Assembly: GCA_900129675.1 (NCBI GenBank) | Contig: FSRD01000001.1 | Location: 7,677,501 to 7,741,500, forward strand | Source: Bradyrhizobium erythrophlei | Lineage (GTDB): Bacteria > Pseudomonadota > Alphaproteobacteria > Rhizobiales > Xanthobacteraceae | Direction of reading: 5' to 3' | Length of the DNA: 64,000 bases | Part shown: piece by piece, positions 16,534-26,404 of the stretch | How the letters are laid out: each line of letters starts with the position of its first letter | How positions within the stretch are numbered: position 1 is the first letter of the stretch | Position numbers and translations under genes: made by a program | Notes under the pieces: model-generated | What the model saw: only the letters and a program-made list of their open reading frames with translations | Told to the model about the DNA's origin: nothing | Database searches by the model: none

Positions 16534-16728
16534 GTGCGGCTCTCGATCCTTTCCGATCTCCATCTCGAACTGACCCGCGGCTGGGACCTGCCGGCGGGCG
16601 GCGCGCGCCCGGATTTCGACGTCCTGATCGTCGCCGGCGACCTGATTCCAAAAATGGGCTATTCGGATTTTCGTGTTGAATTGTCAGTAATCGCCTGCCG
16701 GCATTTGACCTGCGCCTACTTGGGTTGA
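16534..16728 (+). pseudogene. Metallophosphoesterase, truncated after the first motifs
   Basis: From GTG 16534 the protein reads MRLSILSDLHLELTRGWDLP, then FDVLIVAGDLIP. These are the DxH and GD metal-binding motifs of calcineurin-like phosphoesterases. After about codon 38 (position ~16650) the sequence loses family resemblance, and it ends at 16728. The GNHD/H and GHxH motifs are missing, so no activity is expected. It starts 1 bp after the zinc-ribbon stop. Confidence 0.65.
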
Positions 16729-17978
16729 ACGGAGTGCGAGGCTTCCGGCAACGAGAGGGGGACCGGATCCAAGCCTGTCAGCGGCTGGACGGGCAGGAGT
16801 CGCCGCCGGACCACGAAGTCGAGCGCTTCGTTGAAAGCCTGTACGAGAAACACGGCGTTCCGCAGAGCTTCGTTCAACCGCTCGGCCCTGTCATCGACGT
16901 GGCTGAGTGTGAATCGGCGTGGGGTCCCGACGCCGATCGGCACGCCAAGCTATTGATCCATCTAGCCGTTGAGGGGTCGACTTCGAACGCTTGAAAGTGT
17001 TCCAACGCAAAAAACAAGACGAGGGCCAAAGCGCCAGAGCCTCCGACTGTCCAGCCGGCCCAAGATCCCGATTCTTCCGCCGAATCTGGACGACATTCAC
17101 ATGACAAATCTCGTCCTGCAGGTGCGCTTCAAAGGCGCGATTGCGCCGATCGACATCGAGGCTCTTTCCTTCACGCCTGCGTCGGGGGGGGGGCCGCCCT
17201 TGACGGCGGCGGAGCCCATCTCGACGCCGACAGCGTCGCCAGCACACGGCGGGCGAACGGGAGCAGTTGGCTCGGGATCGTTAACGGCCCGGCCGGAGCC
17301 GCCCCTTCGGGTGACTAGCGGCTCCGGTTCACGGCCGCGGCAGAGCCGCAGTTCACCACAGACGTCATCGAAGACATTCTCTTCGCCGTCTCCTTCGACG
17401 GACGCGTCGCTTGGCCATGAGTTGGTCGAAGATCATGAAGCCGCTGAGCTACCGACGGGACTCGGATCTCGATAGGCATATATGCCCGGGACTCAAAGCT
17501 GACTTAAACCGGACTCATAATAAGATTTGCTTATAGCATTACTATCGTTGAACTTTTAGCCCTCGCCAGACTCGTAATTCAACTTAGGGCTCAATGTCAC
17601 CATGATGTGCTCCACGCTGGATTTTGGCACTGGCTGGACTCGACTTTAGCACTGAGCGGCTTGTTCTCATTGCGATACCGCCTGGCGCTCCCGAACAGTC
17701 AATCGATCGTCAGCAAGGGTCAACCGTGCACGGGGCCACCAGACCACCCTTGCCTGTTCTCGCGGAAACATCCTCGTCGACGCTGAGCGCGGGCGCAAGC
17801 GGCCGCGTCCGCCCCCTTCCACTCTCCCACGCGACGCCGGGAACACACCATCCGTAGCGGCTTCACTGACTGTTGCAGTTCACCCGGCGATTGCATATGC
17901 CGACACGTCGTCCAGACCCATTCGGGAGGCACCGGATCTCCTTTCCGGTCGTGCCGTTAGGCTTTCTACGAAAGACAC
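16729..17978. other. 1.25-kb decayed intergenic region
   Basis: Frames on both strands (16716-16943 minus, 16969-17475 plus and others) show no known domain, no good ribosome site and frequent frame changes. A run of 9-10 G lies near 17187-17196. It probably represents remnants of genes deleted along with the metallophosphoesterase. Confidence 0.4.
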
Positions 17979-19532
17979 ATGATGAAAAAGCACATCCTTG
18001 CCATGGCCGCTTGCCTTGCAGCCGTGGCCACGCCCGTCCTCGCCACCGACTTCAAGGTTGAGGAGACGACGATTCCGGAGATCGAGCAGGCGTTCCGCGA
18101 TCACCGTCTGACCTGCCACCAACTCGTCCAGACTTACCTCGACCGCGTCGCGGCCTATGACAAGCAGGGACCGAAGCTCAATGCCATCCTGACCCTGAAC
18201 GGAAGTGCGCTGGCCGCGGCCGACCTCCTGGATACCAGCGTCGCCCATGGCGGAAAGCTCGGCGCGCTGCACTGCGTGCCCGTCGTTCTCAAGGACAACT
18301 ACAATACCATCGACCTTCCGACCACCGGCGGCTCGCTGTCGCTGGAGGGCGCGCAGCCTGGCAAGGACGCGTTCGTCGTCACGCAACTGCGCTCGGCTGG
18401 CGCCATCATCCTGGCCAAAACCAACATGCACGAGTTCGCGCTTTCGGGCACCACGGTGAGTTCGCTCGGCGGCCAGACGCTGAACCCCTACGACCTGACG
18501 CGCACCCCGGGCGGCTCAAGCGGCGGCACTGCCGTGGCTGTGACCAGCAACCTGGCGATGGCCGGGACCGGCTCCGACACGGTCAACTCCATCCGCTCGC
18601 CCGCCTCGGCCAGCGCGCTGGTCGGTGTGCGGCCAACCCACGGGCTCCTCAGCCTCAACGGCATCATGCCGGTCTCCAGCACGCAGGACGCCATCGGGCC
18701 GCTTGCCCGCCACGTCGTCGACGCCGCCGCCATGTTGCAGGCGATGGCGGCAACCGATCCAGCCGATCCGGAGACCGCGGGCCATCCGCACCCGGACTAC
18801 ACTGCCGCGCTTGATGTTGACGCGCTTAAAGGCAAGCGGATCGGCGTGCTGCGCGTGATGTTCGGATCGAAGCCTGAGCACAGTGAAGTCGACGTGGTGA
18901 TGGAGCGGGCCATCTCGGCCATGAGGCAGGCTGGCGCCGTCCTCATCGACATTGACGCGCCGGAGCTGGGCGCGGACCAGCTCATCGCCCAGAACGACGT
19001 GCAGAAGTACGAGTTCAAGGCGGTGATGGACCGCTATCTCGCCACCATCCCCAACGCGCCTGCCAAGACCGTTGACGCCATCTATGCGGGCGGACGCTAC
19101 AACCATCCGACCCTCGAAGGCTTCCTAAAATCCGCCGTGTCCTTCAAGGACGGCCTGTCCGAGGCCGACTACCAGGTCCGGCTCGATCGCGACGCCAAGA
19201 CCCGCGCCCTCCTCGACAAGGTGATGGACGACATCCACCTCGATGCCGTCGTCTATCCCTTGCAGAAGCGGCTCGTGGTGCCTGTCACCGAACTCAACCA
19301 GGCGGACCGGAACGGCATCCTGGCATCGGTGACCGGCTTCCCGGCGATCACGGTTCCAGCCGGGTTCTCCGCGCCGACCGATACCGCCCCGCTTGGCGTC
19401 CCCGTCGGGATGGACATCCTCGGCAAGCCATGGAGCGAGGCAAAACTGCTGTCGCTGGCCTATTCGTTCGAGCAGGCGACGCATTTCCGCCGCTCGCCCG
19501 AGAGCGCGCCGCCGCTGCCCTCGGAGAAATAA
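17979..19532 (+). CDS. Secreted amidase-signature hydrolase
   Basis: 517 residues, with signal peptide MMKKHILAMAACLAAVATPV ending near LATDF, so export to the periplasm is likely. The amidase-signature core has catalytic Lys105 (VVLKDNYN), the cis-Ser in TPGGSSGGTAVA (about 181) and the nucleophile Ser204 in GSDTVNSIRSPAS. It hydrolyses amide bonds; the substrate is unknown. It is not the tRNA amidotransferase subunit, given its signal peptide and lone position. Codon use is more regular than in the decayed DNA on both sides. The start (tandem ATG 17979/17982) has only a weak ribosome site. A hairpin terminator follows. Confidence 0.9.
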   Translation: MMKKHILAMAACLAAVATPVLATDFKVEETTIPEIEQAFRDHRLTCHQLVQTYLDRVAAYDKQGPKLNAILTLNGSALAAADLLDTSVAHGGKLGALHCVPVVLKDNYNTIDLPTTGGSLSLEGAQPGKDAFVVTQLRSAGAIILAKTNMHEFALSGTTVSSLGGQTLNPYDLTRTPGGSSGGTAVAVTSNLAMAGTGSDTVNSIRSPASASALVGVRPTHGLLSLNGIMPVSSTQDAIGPLARHVVDAAAMLQAMAATDPADPETAGHPHPDYTAALDVDALKGKRIGVLRVMFGSKPEHSEVDVVMERAISAMRQAGAVLIDIDAPELGADQLIAQNDVQKYEFKAVMDRYLATIPNAPAKTVDAIYAGGRYNHPTLEGFLKSAVSFKDGLSEADYQVRLDRDAKTRALLDKVMDDIHLDAVVYPLQKRLVVPVTELNQADRNGILASVTGFPAITVPAGFSAPTDTAPLGVPVGMDILGKPWSEAKLLSLAYSFEQATHFRRSPESAPPLPSEK

Positions 19533-19545
19533 GGGTGGAAAGACA

Positions 19546-19578
19546 AAGGGGCCAGCGAGACGAACTTGCTGGCCCCTT
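19546..19578 (+). terminator. Hairpin terminator of the amidase gene
   Basis: AAGGGGCCAGC (19546-19556) pairs perfectly with GCTGGCCCCTT (19568-19578) around an 11-base loop, 13 bp after the amidase stop. The trailing T-run is short. Confidence 0.65.
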
Positions 19579-19599
19579 GATGGATGCACGATCCGCTCA

Positions 19600-19654
19600 G
19601 TGGTTACGCAAGAAGGTTCGCCAACCCTGGCTGGACGCCCCGTCGTTTGATCAT
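19600..19654 (-). mobile_element. 55-bp internal remnant of the rve-type IS
   Basis: Closely matches 15723-15779 inside the transposase (words AAGAAGGTTCGCCA and CCCCGTCGTTTGA). Only a few codons of the coding strand remain. Confidence 0.7.
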
Positions 19655-19680
19655 TTGAACCGGCACACGGGTCGGGGCGC

Positions 19681-19833
19681 CAGTTCGTCACCCATGTGAA
19701 GGCGTTGCCCGGCAATCCATATGACGGCCACACGCTGGCAACGGTGATTCCGGACATGGAGGAGCTGGTCGGCAGCACCATCACGCGCATTCTCGCCGAC
19801 AAGGGCTACAGCGGCCACAATGCGCCGCCCGGT
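19681..19833 (+). mobile_element. IS5-like transposase remnant
   Basis: Translates as QFVTHVKALPGNPYDGHTLA and ITRILADKGYSGHN, the DDE region around the second catalytic Asp of IS5-family transposases. Both ends are missing. It directly adjoins the rve-type IS remnant. Confidence 0.65.
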
Positions 19834-20112
19834 TCTCGGACTCAACATTGAAGATACGGTAACGATTGAATTTGCTCGCTTTTTACCGTTAGTCGGACTC
19901 AATTCAGGTGAGACGTTTCACGGTGTGCGTAATTCAATAGAATCTGCGCGTCGTCCAACCGAATTTGCGCGTTCCGCAAGATGCTGGAAGACCTTCCGGA
20001 ATCGCCGCCCGAGCACCTGTATCGACGGATTTTCGATGGTAATTTGGTTCTCGAATTGCACTCAAACACGGTCGGCGGCGCTCCAAATGGGGCGGGCCTA
20101 ACGACGGCCGGC
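19834..20112. other. Intergenic, nothing recognised
   Basis: AT-richer than its surroundings. It separates IS debris from the sirtuin gene; no gene supported. Confidence 0.35.
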
Positions 20113-20919
20113 CTACAACAGGAACGACAGAGCCATCTCGCAGCTCTCCTCGACCTTAAGCGCCAATAGATCGTCGGCGCGGGTCCGGCCAAGATTGATC
20201 GCGGCGATTGGGATGCCGCGACGCGCCGCCATCTGTGCGAAGCGGAAGCCGGAATAGACCATCAGCGATGAGCCGACGACGAGCATGGCGTCGGCGTCTT
20301 CAAGGGCCGTTTGTGCAACGGCGACCTGATCGCGCGGCACGTTTTCGCCATAGAACACGACGTCGGGCTTGAGGACACCGCCGCAGGAGGCACATGGCGG
20401 TATGGCGAACGCCTCGAAATCCATCTGGCTGAGGTCGGCGTCACCGTCCGGTAGTGCCGGGGCGTCTACCTGAGCCCAAGCCGGGTTGAGGCGGACGAGC
20501 TCGTCCTGGAAATCCGCGCGCCGGTTCGTCGCTGAGCACGCAGTGCACCGGACCAGATCAAGGCGCCCGTGAAGGTCGATCACCGCCCTACTCCCGGCAG
20601 CCTGGTGCAAACGGTCGACGTTTTGGGTGAGGAGTAGCTGGCACCGGCCTTTGGCCTCTAGCCGGGCCAGGGCATGATGCGCATCGTTGGGCTGGGCCCG
20701 CCCGAAGCGTCGCCAGCCGACCATGCTTCGCGCCCAATACCGTTGGCGCGTCTGTTCCTCAGCAATGAACGCCTGGAAGCGAACCGGCTGCGTTCGTTTC
20801 CAATCGCCGTTGCGATCACGATAGTCGGGAATGCCCGAATTCGTGCTGCAGCCGGCTCCAGTCAGGACAAAGAGCCGTTGATGCCTTTCGACAAAGGTCG
20901 CGAGCGCAGAATTTTCCAT
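20113..20919 (-). CDS. NAD-dependent protein deacylase, sirtuin class II (SIRT4-like)
   Basis: 268 residues from ATG 20919, the point where sirtuin similarity begins (MENSALATFVERHQRLFVLT). The NAD-binding motif is GAGCSTNSGIPDYRD (21-35). Next come LLTQNVDRLHQAAG (about 96-109) and catalytic His117 in DLHGRLD. The zinc cysteines are Cys125/128 and Cys176/179. GVLKPDVVFYGENVP and VVGSSLMVYSGFRF complete the Rossmann part. The reaction is NAD-dependent removal of acyl groups from lysines. The open frame continues upstream to 21258 only because it runs into an IS21 istA fragment, so the apparent 381-residue fusion is not expected to be native. No Shine-Dalgarno is seen. Confidence 0.88.
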   Translation of the reverse strand: MENSALATFVERHQRLFVLTGAGCSTNSGIPDYRDRNGDWKRTQPVRFQAFIAEEQTRQRYWARSMVGWRRFGRAQPNDAHHALARLEAKGRCQLLLTQNVDRLHQAAGSRAVIDLHGRLDLVRCTACSATNRRADFQDELVRLNPAWAQVDAPALPDGDADLSQMDFEAFAIPPCASCGGVLKPDVVFYGENVPRDQVAVAQTALEDADAMLVVGSSLMVYSGFRFAQMAARRGIPIAAINLGRTRADDLLALKVEESCEMALSFLL

Positions 20920-20924
20920 GCCGA

Positions 20925-21450
20925 CGGCATTTAGTTCGGTTCGGCCCGCTATTCCAGTGCCGCGCCTGCAGATCCCCTTGAACAGCGCGAACGCCCGATC
21001 GTGGGCGTCATATACCATCTCCTGCGTCTCCTGCGGATAGGCCCGCACGAACAGCATCCGGCTGTGGCAGAGCCGGACGTGAGCAGCCTTCACGATTACC
21101 GTAACCCTGCTCAGCAGGACTACTTCGTGGCTCCAGTCAAACTGGTAGGCTTCTCCGGGAGCAAAGCTCAGCGGGCACAGAGGCTGAAGCTGTCGAGGCG
21201 CCACGCTCCCGGCCCCAGCGCCGCGCATAGCGGCGGACCGCATCATAACCGCCAGCATAGCCCAAGCAGCGAAGCTCTTCGAACAACCGGATCAGCGTCA
21301 GCCATTCCCGCGCCGCCTTGTTCTCGTTCGCCGCCAGCAACCGGTCAAGCTCGGCACTCCAGGGGCCCATCTTCGGTACGCTAACCGCCCAACCAATGAA
21401 CCTGAAGAGATCCCTCATTGAACAAACCGCATCGCCGCGGTCAACCGCCA
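20925..21450 (-). pseudogene. istA: IS21-family istA transposase remnant
   Basis: The upstream part (ELDRLLAANENKAAREWLTL, GYAGGYDAVRRYARRWGRER) and the downstream part (PLSFAPGEAYQFDWSHEVVL, FVRAYPQETQEMVYDAHDRA) are consecutive segments of IstA. They lie in different frames, joined by a frameshift near 21185. The beginning and end of the gene and the istB partner are missing. Its downstream edge is fused in frame to the sirtuin. Confidence 0.8.
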
Positions 21451-21615
21451 GCCAGATAAGGTTTCCGACAGGGACAGTTGCGCCTGACACCGTTCTCGAA
21501 GAGAATGAAGGTGTCGGTCGTCGCGCCTACGATGCCCATGTCGCTGTGCGACATCGTCCGGCGCTGAACCAGTCTGAACACCACTCCCTATCACACCACG
21601 CCAGCCGGCTGTCGC

Positions 21616-22485
21616 ATGCCGGCGCACAACAGGCCAAACATCCGCGTGTCCTCGCTGCGCACTGCCAAGTCCCGCTCTCGCAAGACGCGCGTCAGGCAAA
21701 GCTGGAACACCTTGCTCCGCCGCGTCAGCCGCTGGCGAGGCGCGCGCTTGGTGCGACGGACGCTGATCGCAGCACCGCGGGCGGTTCGGATCGCTTGCAT
21801 CGCGGCGCTCGTCCTCGCGGCATTCTCGCTGACAAACCTCGTCTATCACGTTGTCCGCAAGCCGAGCGAGCTGCTCTTTTTCGTCGGCGGGGCGCTCGAC
21901 AAGGAACCGATCGAAACGTGGCGGCGGTACGAACCGCTCTTCCACACGTATTCCACCAGCACGATCACGCCCGAGCTGCTGGCAGCGTTGGCGCAGGTCG
22001 AAAGCACCGGCAATCCGGTGGCGCGCACCTACTGGCGCTGGCAGCTCACCTGGAACCCCTTCGCGGTGTACAAGCCCGCCTCCAGCGCTGTGGGCATGTA
22101 CCAGATGACCGATGCAGCTTACGCCGAGGCGGCACGCTACTGTATCCGAGGGAACGCTGTCGCAGATACCGACTGCGGGTTCACTGGTCTCTATACCCGC
22201 GCGGTCCCGAGCCATGCCGTCGAACTCGCGGCGGTGTACCTGGACCACAATGTCGCGGCCGTTCTTACCCGCGCGCGAGACGCAGCGGCAAGCCCGCAGC
22301 AGAAGCAGGATCTCGCCGCATTCATCCATCTCTGCGGCGCAGGTCCCGCCTCGGCCTTCGTGCACCGTGGTTTTCAGATGATGGCCGGCGAGCGCTGCGG
22401 CGATCATCTCGTCGCGGCATATCTCGCCAGGGTCAATGCGATGAAGCGGCAGTTTCAGCGCCTTGCTGCCAACGGCCGGAATTAG
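21616..22485 (+). CDS. Membrane-anchored lytic transglycosylase-like protein
   Basis: 289 residues. The N-terminus is strongly basic (residues 1-58), then one membrane segment (IACIAALVLAAFSLTNLVYH, about 58-78). The SLT-like domain follows: catalytic Glu in LLAALAQVESTGNPVA and then AVGMYQMTDAAYAEA, matching the Goose-lysozyme-type ES and GxMQ motifs. It would cleave peptidoglycan from the periplasmic side. The first residues overlap decayed DNA next to the istA remnant, and there is no clear ribosome site, so the true start may lie further in. Confidence 0.75.
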   Translation: MPAHNRPNIRVSSLRTAKSRSRKTRVRQSWNTLLRRVSRWRGARLVRRTLIAAPRAVRIACIAALVLAAFSLTNLVYHVVRKPSELLFFVGGALDKEPIETWRRYEPLFHTYSTSTITPELLAALAQVESTGNPVARTYWRWQLTWNPFAVYKPASSAVGMYQMTDAAYAEAARYCIRGNAVADTDCGFTGLYTRAVPSHAVELAAVYLDHNVAAVLTRARDAAASPQQKQDLAAFIHLCGAGPASAFVHRGFQMMAGERCGDHLVAAYLARVNAMKRQFQRLAANGRN

Positions 22486-23575
22486 CGTCAAATGGATGTG
22501 TTACAGTGCCAGCCCACCCAATGACGCGACCCGGATGAGCCGGCAATCCGCGTGTTCACGCCGCATTGAGCACGCCTGCCGATGTCGGTCACACGAAGTA
22601 AGTGCCGACGATGTGCAAAATCCAAACCAACGGGCCAAACTTACCCATCCCAGATTCTTCCGAATGGAAGAACGCAGGTTGTCTGTCCGATGTATACGCC
22701 CGCCTTGGACTTAATCCTGATCACGCTGCAACGGCACGCTATTCGGCAACCAGGTTGCAGGGTCCAACACTACGGACCAATAAATAAAAAGCAACATCAT
22801 GTCATCCTGCGCTCGAGATTGGCCTTGGTCGTCAGCGCTAGAAAGAAGGGCCGCCTACGTTTGCCGCAAGCGGCCCAAGTCTAGGGAGGAAACGCCCAAG
22901 GAGGGCAGCGATAGCGGGAGAGCTACCGCACACCCTATCTAAGACGATCGCGATCAGCGGCTCAATTGAACGTGGGTAAACGTAGGACATCCAAAGGGGT
23001 CACGAACCGATACGAAGGTTCATGGCGCTCGCCCCAGTCGGGTTCATGGAGTTGCGTATGCGTCAGTCGCCGATGAACGGAACGAACTACGCCGAAATCG
23101 TCGCGATGCGATGTGAGCATGGAATGACGTTGCCAGAATGGCGGCAATGTCGCGGCGACCCTTGAAGGTTCTCTCGCGATCGCTTGCGCGAGGTATGAAG
23201 CGCGCCTCCGATGACGTGCCGGACGATTGGTCGCCGCTGCTTCGTTCCGTGAACCACGTAGATCGCATACTCGACGAACGGCCGCTTCGCGCCAGAAGCG
23301 GACTCATCCATCGACTGGGCCGCTGGTATCGAAGAAATCCGACAAAGCCCCGATCGACAACATATTGATGGAGGCCACACCGTCGCCTTGAAAGCGGAAG
23401 GCAGGGCCGCGGGGTCGTGATTCCGAAGCGGTGTTTGATTTCATTCTATCCGCTCACGCCCGCTTGAAGGATTAGCCGCCTTTCTAACATGAAATTAAGT
23501 GGTGTTAGCGAAATGCATTCCTATGTCAGCCGCACAAGAGATCGACCTGTTGGCGTTCGATCAGGAGACGCGACC
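22486..23575. other. 1.1-kb intergenic region without a supported gene
   Basis: Short frames (for example 22611-22787 beginning MCKIQTNGPN, and 23138-23368) have no domain or ribosome site. A GC stem GGGCCGC/GCGGCCC lies near 22848-22876 and could end the transglycosylase transcript. No IS remnant was recognised. Confidence 0.4.
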
Positions 23576-24460
23576 ATGACGAGCATTAGTTCGGCCCAAT
23601 CCGGTACCTTCAAAATCGGCGGCGATATTCAGATCAACCGCCTTGGTTTTGGCGCGATGAGAATCACAGGCCCGGGCATCTGGGGCGAGCCGGCCGATCG
23701 GCCCGAAGCGTTGCGAACGTTGAAGCGGCTGCCCGAACTGGACGTTAACTTCGTCGATACATCAGACGCCTACGGCCCCGATGTTTCGGAAGAACTCATT
23801 CGCGAAGCATTGCATCCCTATCGAGGCATGCTCATTGCCACCAAGGGTGGCCTAACCCGGACCGGTCCCGACGTGTGGACTCCCTTAGGACGGCCGGAAT
23901 ATCTCATTCAGGAGGCCTACAAGAGCCGCCGTCGTCTTGGCGTCGAATCGATCGACCTTTGGCAACTTCATCGCATCGATCCGAAAGTGCCGCGCGATGA
24001 ACAATTCGGCGCGATCAAGACGCTGCTCGATCTCGGGGTCATTCGCAATGCGGGCTTGAGTGAAGTGTCGGTTCCGGAGATCGAAGCGGCATCCAGGGTG
24101 TTTAAGGTCGCGACGGTGCAGAACCGTTACAACCTCGTCGATCGCGCGAGCGAAGACGTGCTCGAATACTGCGAACGGCGCGGGATCGGATTCATCCCGT
24201 GGTATCCGCTCGCGGCCGGCGATCTAGCCAGACCTGAATCGCTGCTGGACAAGGTCGCGAAGCGCCACGGCGCCGCGCCAAGTCAGATCGCGCTTGCATG
24301 GGTTCTCAAGCGCAGCCCCGTGATGTTGCCGATTCCAGGTACGTCGAAGGTGAAGCACCTTGAGGAGAACGTTGCGGCCGCGAACATCAAGCTTTCGGAT
24401 GAAGATTTTGCATCGCTCGACCGCCAAGGGAAACAGCAGGCCATGGCGGCTGCGAGCTGA
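23576..24460 (+). CDS. Aldo/keto reductase
   Basis: 294 residues from ATG 23576, preceded by AGGAGA; the longer frame from 23489 is not supported. The TIM-barrel enzyme shows the catalytic tetrad Asp61 and Tyr66 (VDTSDAYGP), Lys90 (IATKGG) and His132 (LWQLHRID). The C-terminal NADPH-binding stretch is PGTSKVKHLEENVAA. It reduces an aldehyde or ketone using NADPH; the substrate is unknown. It stands alone, with IS debris on its right, and is close to the oxidoreductases often carried as stress or detoxification genes. Confidence 0.9.
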   Translation: MTSISSAQSGTFKIGGDIQINRLGFGAMRITGPGIWGEPADRPEALRTLKRLPELDVNFVDTSDAYGPDVSEELIREALHPYRGMLIATKGGLTRTGPDVWTPLGRPEYLIQEAYKSRRRLGVESIDLWQLHRIDPKVPRDEQFGAIKTLLDLGVIRNAGLSEVSVPEIEAASRVFKVATVQNRYNLVDRASEDVLEYCERRGIGFIPWYPLAAGDLARPESLLDKVAKRHGAAPSQIALAWVLKRSPVMLPIPGTSKVKHLEENVAAANIKLSDEDFASLDRQGKQQAMAAAS

Positions 24461-24526
24461 AGGAATATCTAGCGCATCAACTGGAGTTTTCCGAGCGTCG
24501 TATCATTTGAACGCCGGGTGACCTCC

Positions 24527-24775
24527 CCTGTGCCTGTCGGAAATCAAATCCGGACATATTCGTGATGCAATCCGCCGATGACTGGGCGGCAAAGAATACG
24601 CCCTGCCCTCTTTACGGGGCGCAATAGGGGCGCATCCTTCTCCAAGGCCAAGTGCGTGCGCGTCTCATTATAGTAGCAAGCGTAGGATTTCAGAATCCGG
24701 CGCAGATGTGCCTCGCCTAAGACAATCATGTGATCCAAACACTCACACCGGATCGATCCGATCAACCGTTCGGCT
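24527..24775 (-). mobile_element. 3' remnant of the rve-type IS
   Basis: Matches 15176-15420: the left terminus CCTGTGCCTGTCG and the last ~75 codons of the transposase (RLIGSIRCECLDH to GGLHHEYVRI) are retained. The rest is replaced by unrelated sequence joined in frame up to 24915. Confidence 0.85.
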
Positions 24776-25050
24776 CGTTCTTTAGCCAGTATGGCGATGA
24801 GGGGGTGACAGAGGTGGGTCGATATCTCGACGCCACTCTCGAAGCTGTTTTGCGCAAAGCTGCCGAGTAACGGTGCCGAGTTGCGGCCTTGGTCGAGGAT
24901 TTCAGAGGCGGGCATTTGCTATGTTTGATACCAGCCTACCTCGCCTCAGGAAAAAGATATCCGACCGCCCTGTCCGGCGACCAACGATGAAGCCGCTTCG
25001 GCCCGACCTTGCGCGCGAGACGGTTCGGCAATCGCCCGGGCACGCTTGAA

Positions 25051-25206
25051 GCCTGTGCATCAACCACGGTATCGCCGGGATTGCGTGGGTGAGTTGATCC
25101 AGATCGACGGATCTGAACACTGTTGGTTCGAGGGTCGCGGGCCGGAATGCACCCTGCTCGTCTAACTCGACGATGCCGCCAGCCGCCTGATGCATCTGCA
25201 GACCAT
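25051..25206 (+). mobile_element. ISNCY-like transposase remnant with an internal stop
   Basis: Translates as VGELIQIDGSEHCWFEGRGP, then ECTLLV, then TAA, then LDDAASRLMHLQT. The first block carries the IDGSEH motif with the first catalytic Asp of the ISNCY integrase-like family. The stop and the missing ends show decay. Confidence 0.65.
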
Positions 25207-25336
25207 TTTTCAAGTTCGTTCGAGGATGGTCAGGCCACCGATCCGATCGATCAGGTAGAGAAGCCCCTGGCGAGCGAACTCGAACGCCCGCTTCGTGACG
25301 CTGGGCGCCTTGCCGGTGCTTGGCCCATTGCACGCA

Positions 25337-26368
25337 TTACGGAGGGTCCGGCGTTCGCCACGGCGCTGTTGAGCCTCTGACAATTAGCTCCGGTTGGAGG
25401 ATCACATGCTGCACACGACCGTCGCGCGCTTCGATTTCCTTCAGCAGCAGCCTCGCCGCCCCCTGCCCCATTTCGCGATGCCCGATCCGGATCGTGGTCA
25501 GCGGCGGCGAAATGAGATCGACCAGGGGCATGTCGTTGTGACCGACCACTGAAATATCATCGGGACAACGCAGGCCGAGCATCCGCATTGCGTCGAATGT
25601 TCCGAGTGCGAGCAGATCGTTGGCCGCCACGATGGCGGTGAGAGCGGCGTTCGCACCAATTAGCGCGCGCGCGGGCGCGACGCCGCCCTCACGCGTGAAA
25701 TGGGACGCCTCCTCGATATGGGCCGGCAAGGCGTGATGAGCCATCGCGCGCGAAAATCCGTCGCGCCGCAACAACCCCGTCGATGTGTCGAGCGGCCCCG
25801 AAACATGGCCGATACGGCGATGGCCGTTCGACACAAGATGGTCGACGGCGAGCCGCATGCCCAGTTCGTCGTCCGACACGATCGATGATACCCGGTCGCG
25901 AAATTCAAAGCGGTTGACGAGAACGACCGGCAGGCCGCGGTCGAGGCAATGTCCGACCACGTCGTCGTCGCGGGACACCGTCGCGAGGATCATTCCGTCG
26001 ACGCGCTGGTTGAGAAGATTGTCGACGAACGCGATCTGCTGCGCGGACTCGTTGCCGGCATCAGCAACGATTGGCGAATAGCCTTCCGTTGCCAGCGCCT
26101 CGGCAATGCCGCTGAGAATCGGCGCGAACACCGGGTTGGCGATATCCGGCAACAGAACGCCGACGAGTTGCGATCGTCCGGTACGCAGGCTCGTGGCGAC
26201 GCGGTTCGGCTGGTAGCCCAGCGACTGCGCGACATGGGCGATCCGCTCGGCAACATCGTTCGCCACGAGGTGGCGCTTCTGCGGATCCAGTGCACGGGAC
26301 ACCGTCGAGGTGTGCACACCGGTCGCCGCCGCAATCTGTTTGAGGGTCGTCAGTCCCACGCGATTCAT
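25337..26368 (-). CDS. LacI-family transcriptional regulator
   Basis: 343 residues from ATG 26368, with GGAAAGG upstream. The N-terminal helix-turn-helix TLKQIAAATGVHTSTVSRAL (about 7-26) is followed by the hinge region ERIAHVAQSLGYQPNRVATS, then a periplasmic-binding-protein-like sensor domain to the end. It diverges from the dioxygenase-SDR-BKACE-MDR-DctA operon. Two 14-bp palindromes TGCAATCGATTGCA lie between them, the expected operator shape for this family, so it most likely represses the operon and itself. The effector is probably a substrate or intermediate of the pathway (inference). Confidence 0.92.
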   Translation of the reverse strand: MNRVGLTTLKQIAAATGVHTSTVSRALDPQKRHLVANDVAERIAHVAQSLGYQPNRVATSLRTGRSQLVGVLLPDIANPVFAPILSGIAEALATEGYSPIVADAGNESAQQIAFVDNLLNQRVDGMILATVSRDDDVVGHCLDRGLPVVLVNRFEFRDRVSSIVSDDELGMRLAVDHLVSNGHRRIGHVSGPLDTSTGLLRRDGFSRAMAHHALPAHIEEASHFTREGGVAPARALIGANAALTAIVAANDLLALGTFDAMRMLGLRCPDDISVVGHNDMPLVDLISPPLTTIRIGHREMGQGAARLLLKEIEARDGRVQHVILQPELIVRGSTAPWRTPDPP

Positions 26369-26404
26369 GAGGCCTTTCCAGAGCTTAGACCTTGAGTCGG
26401 TCGC

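Noticed and set aside
20113..21258. A native transposase-sirtuin fusion protein
   Set aside because: The istA part is itself frameshifted and truncated, and sirtuin similarity starts at an internal Met.
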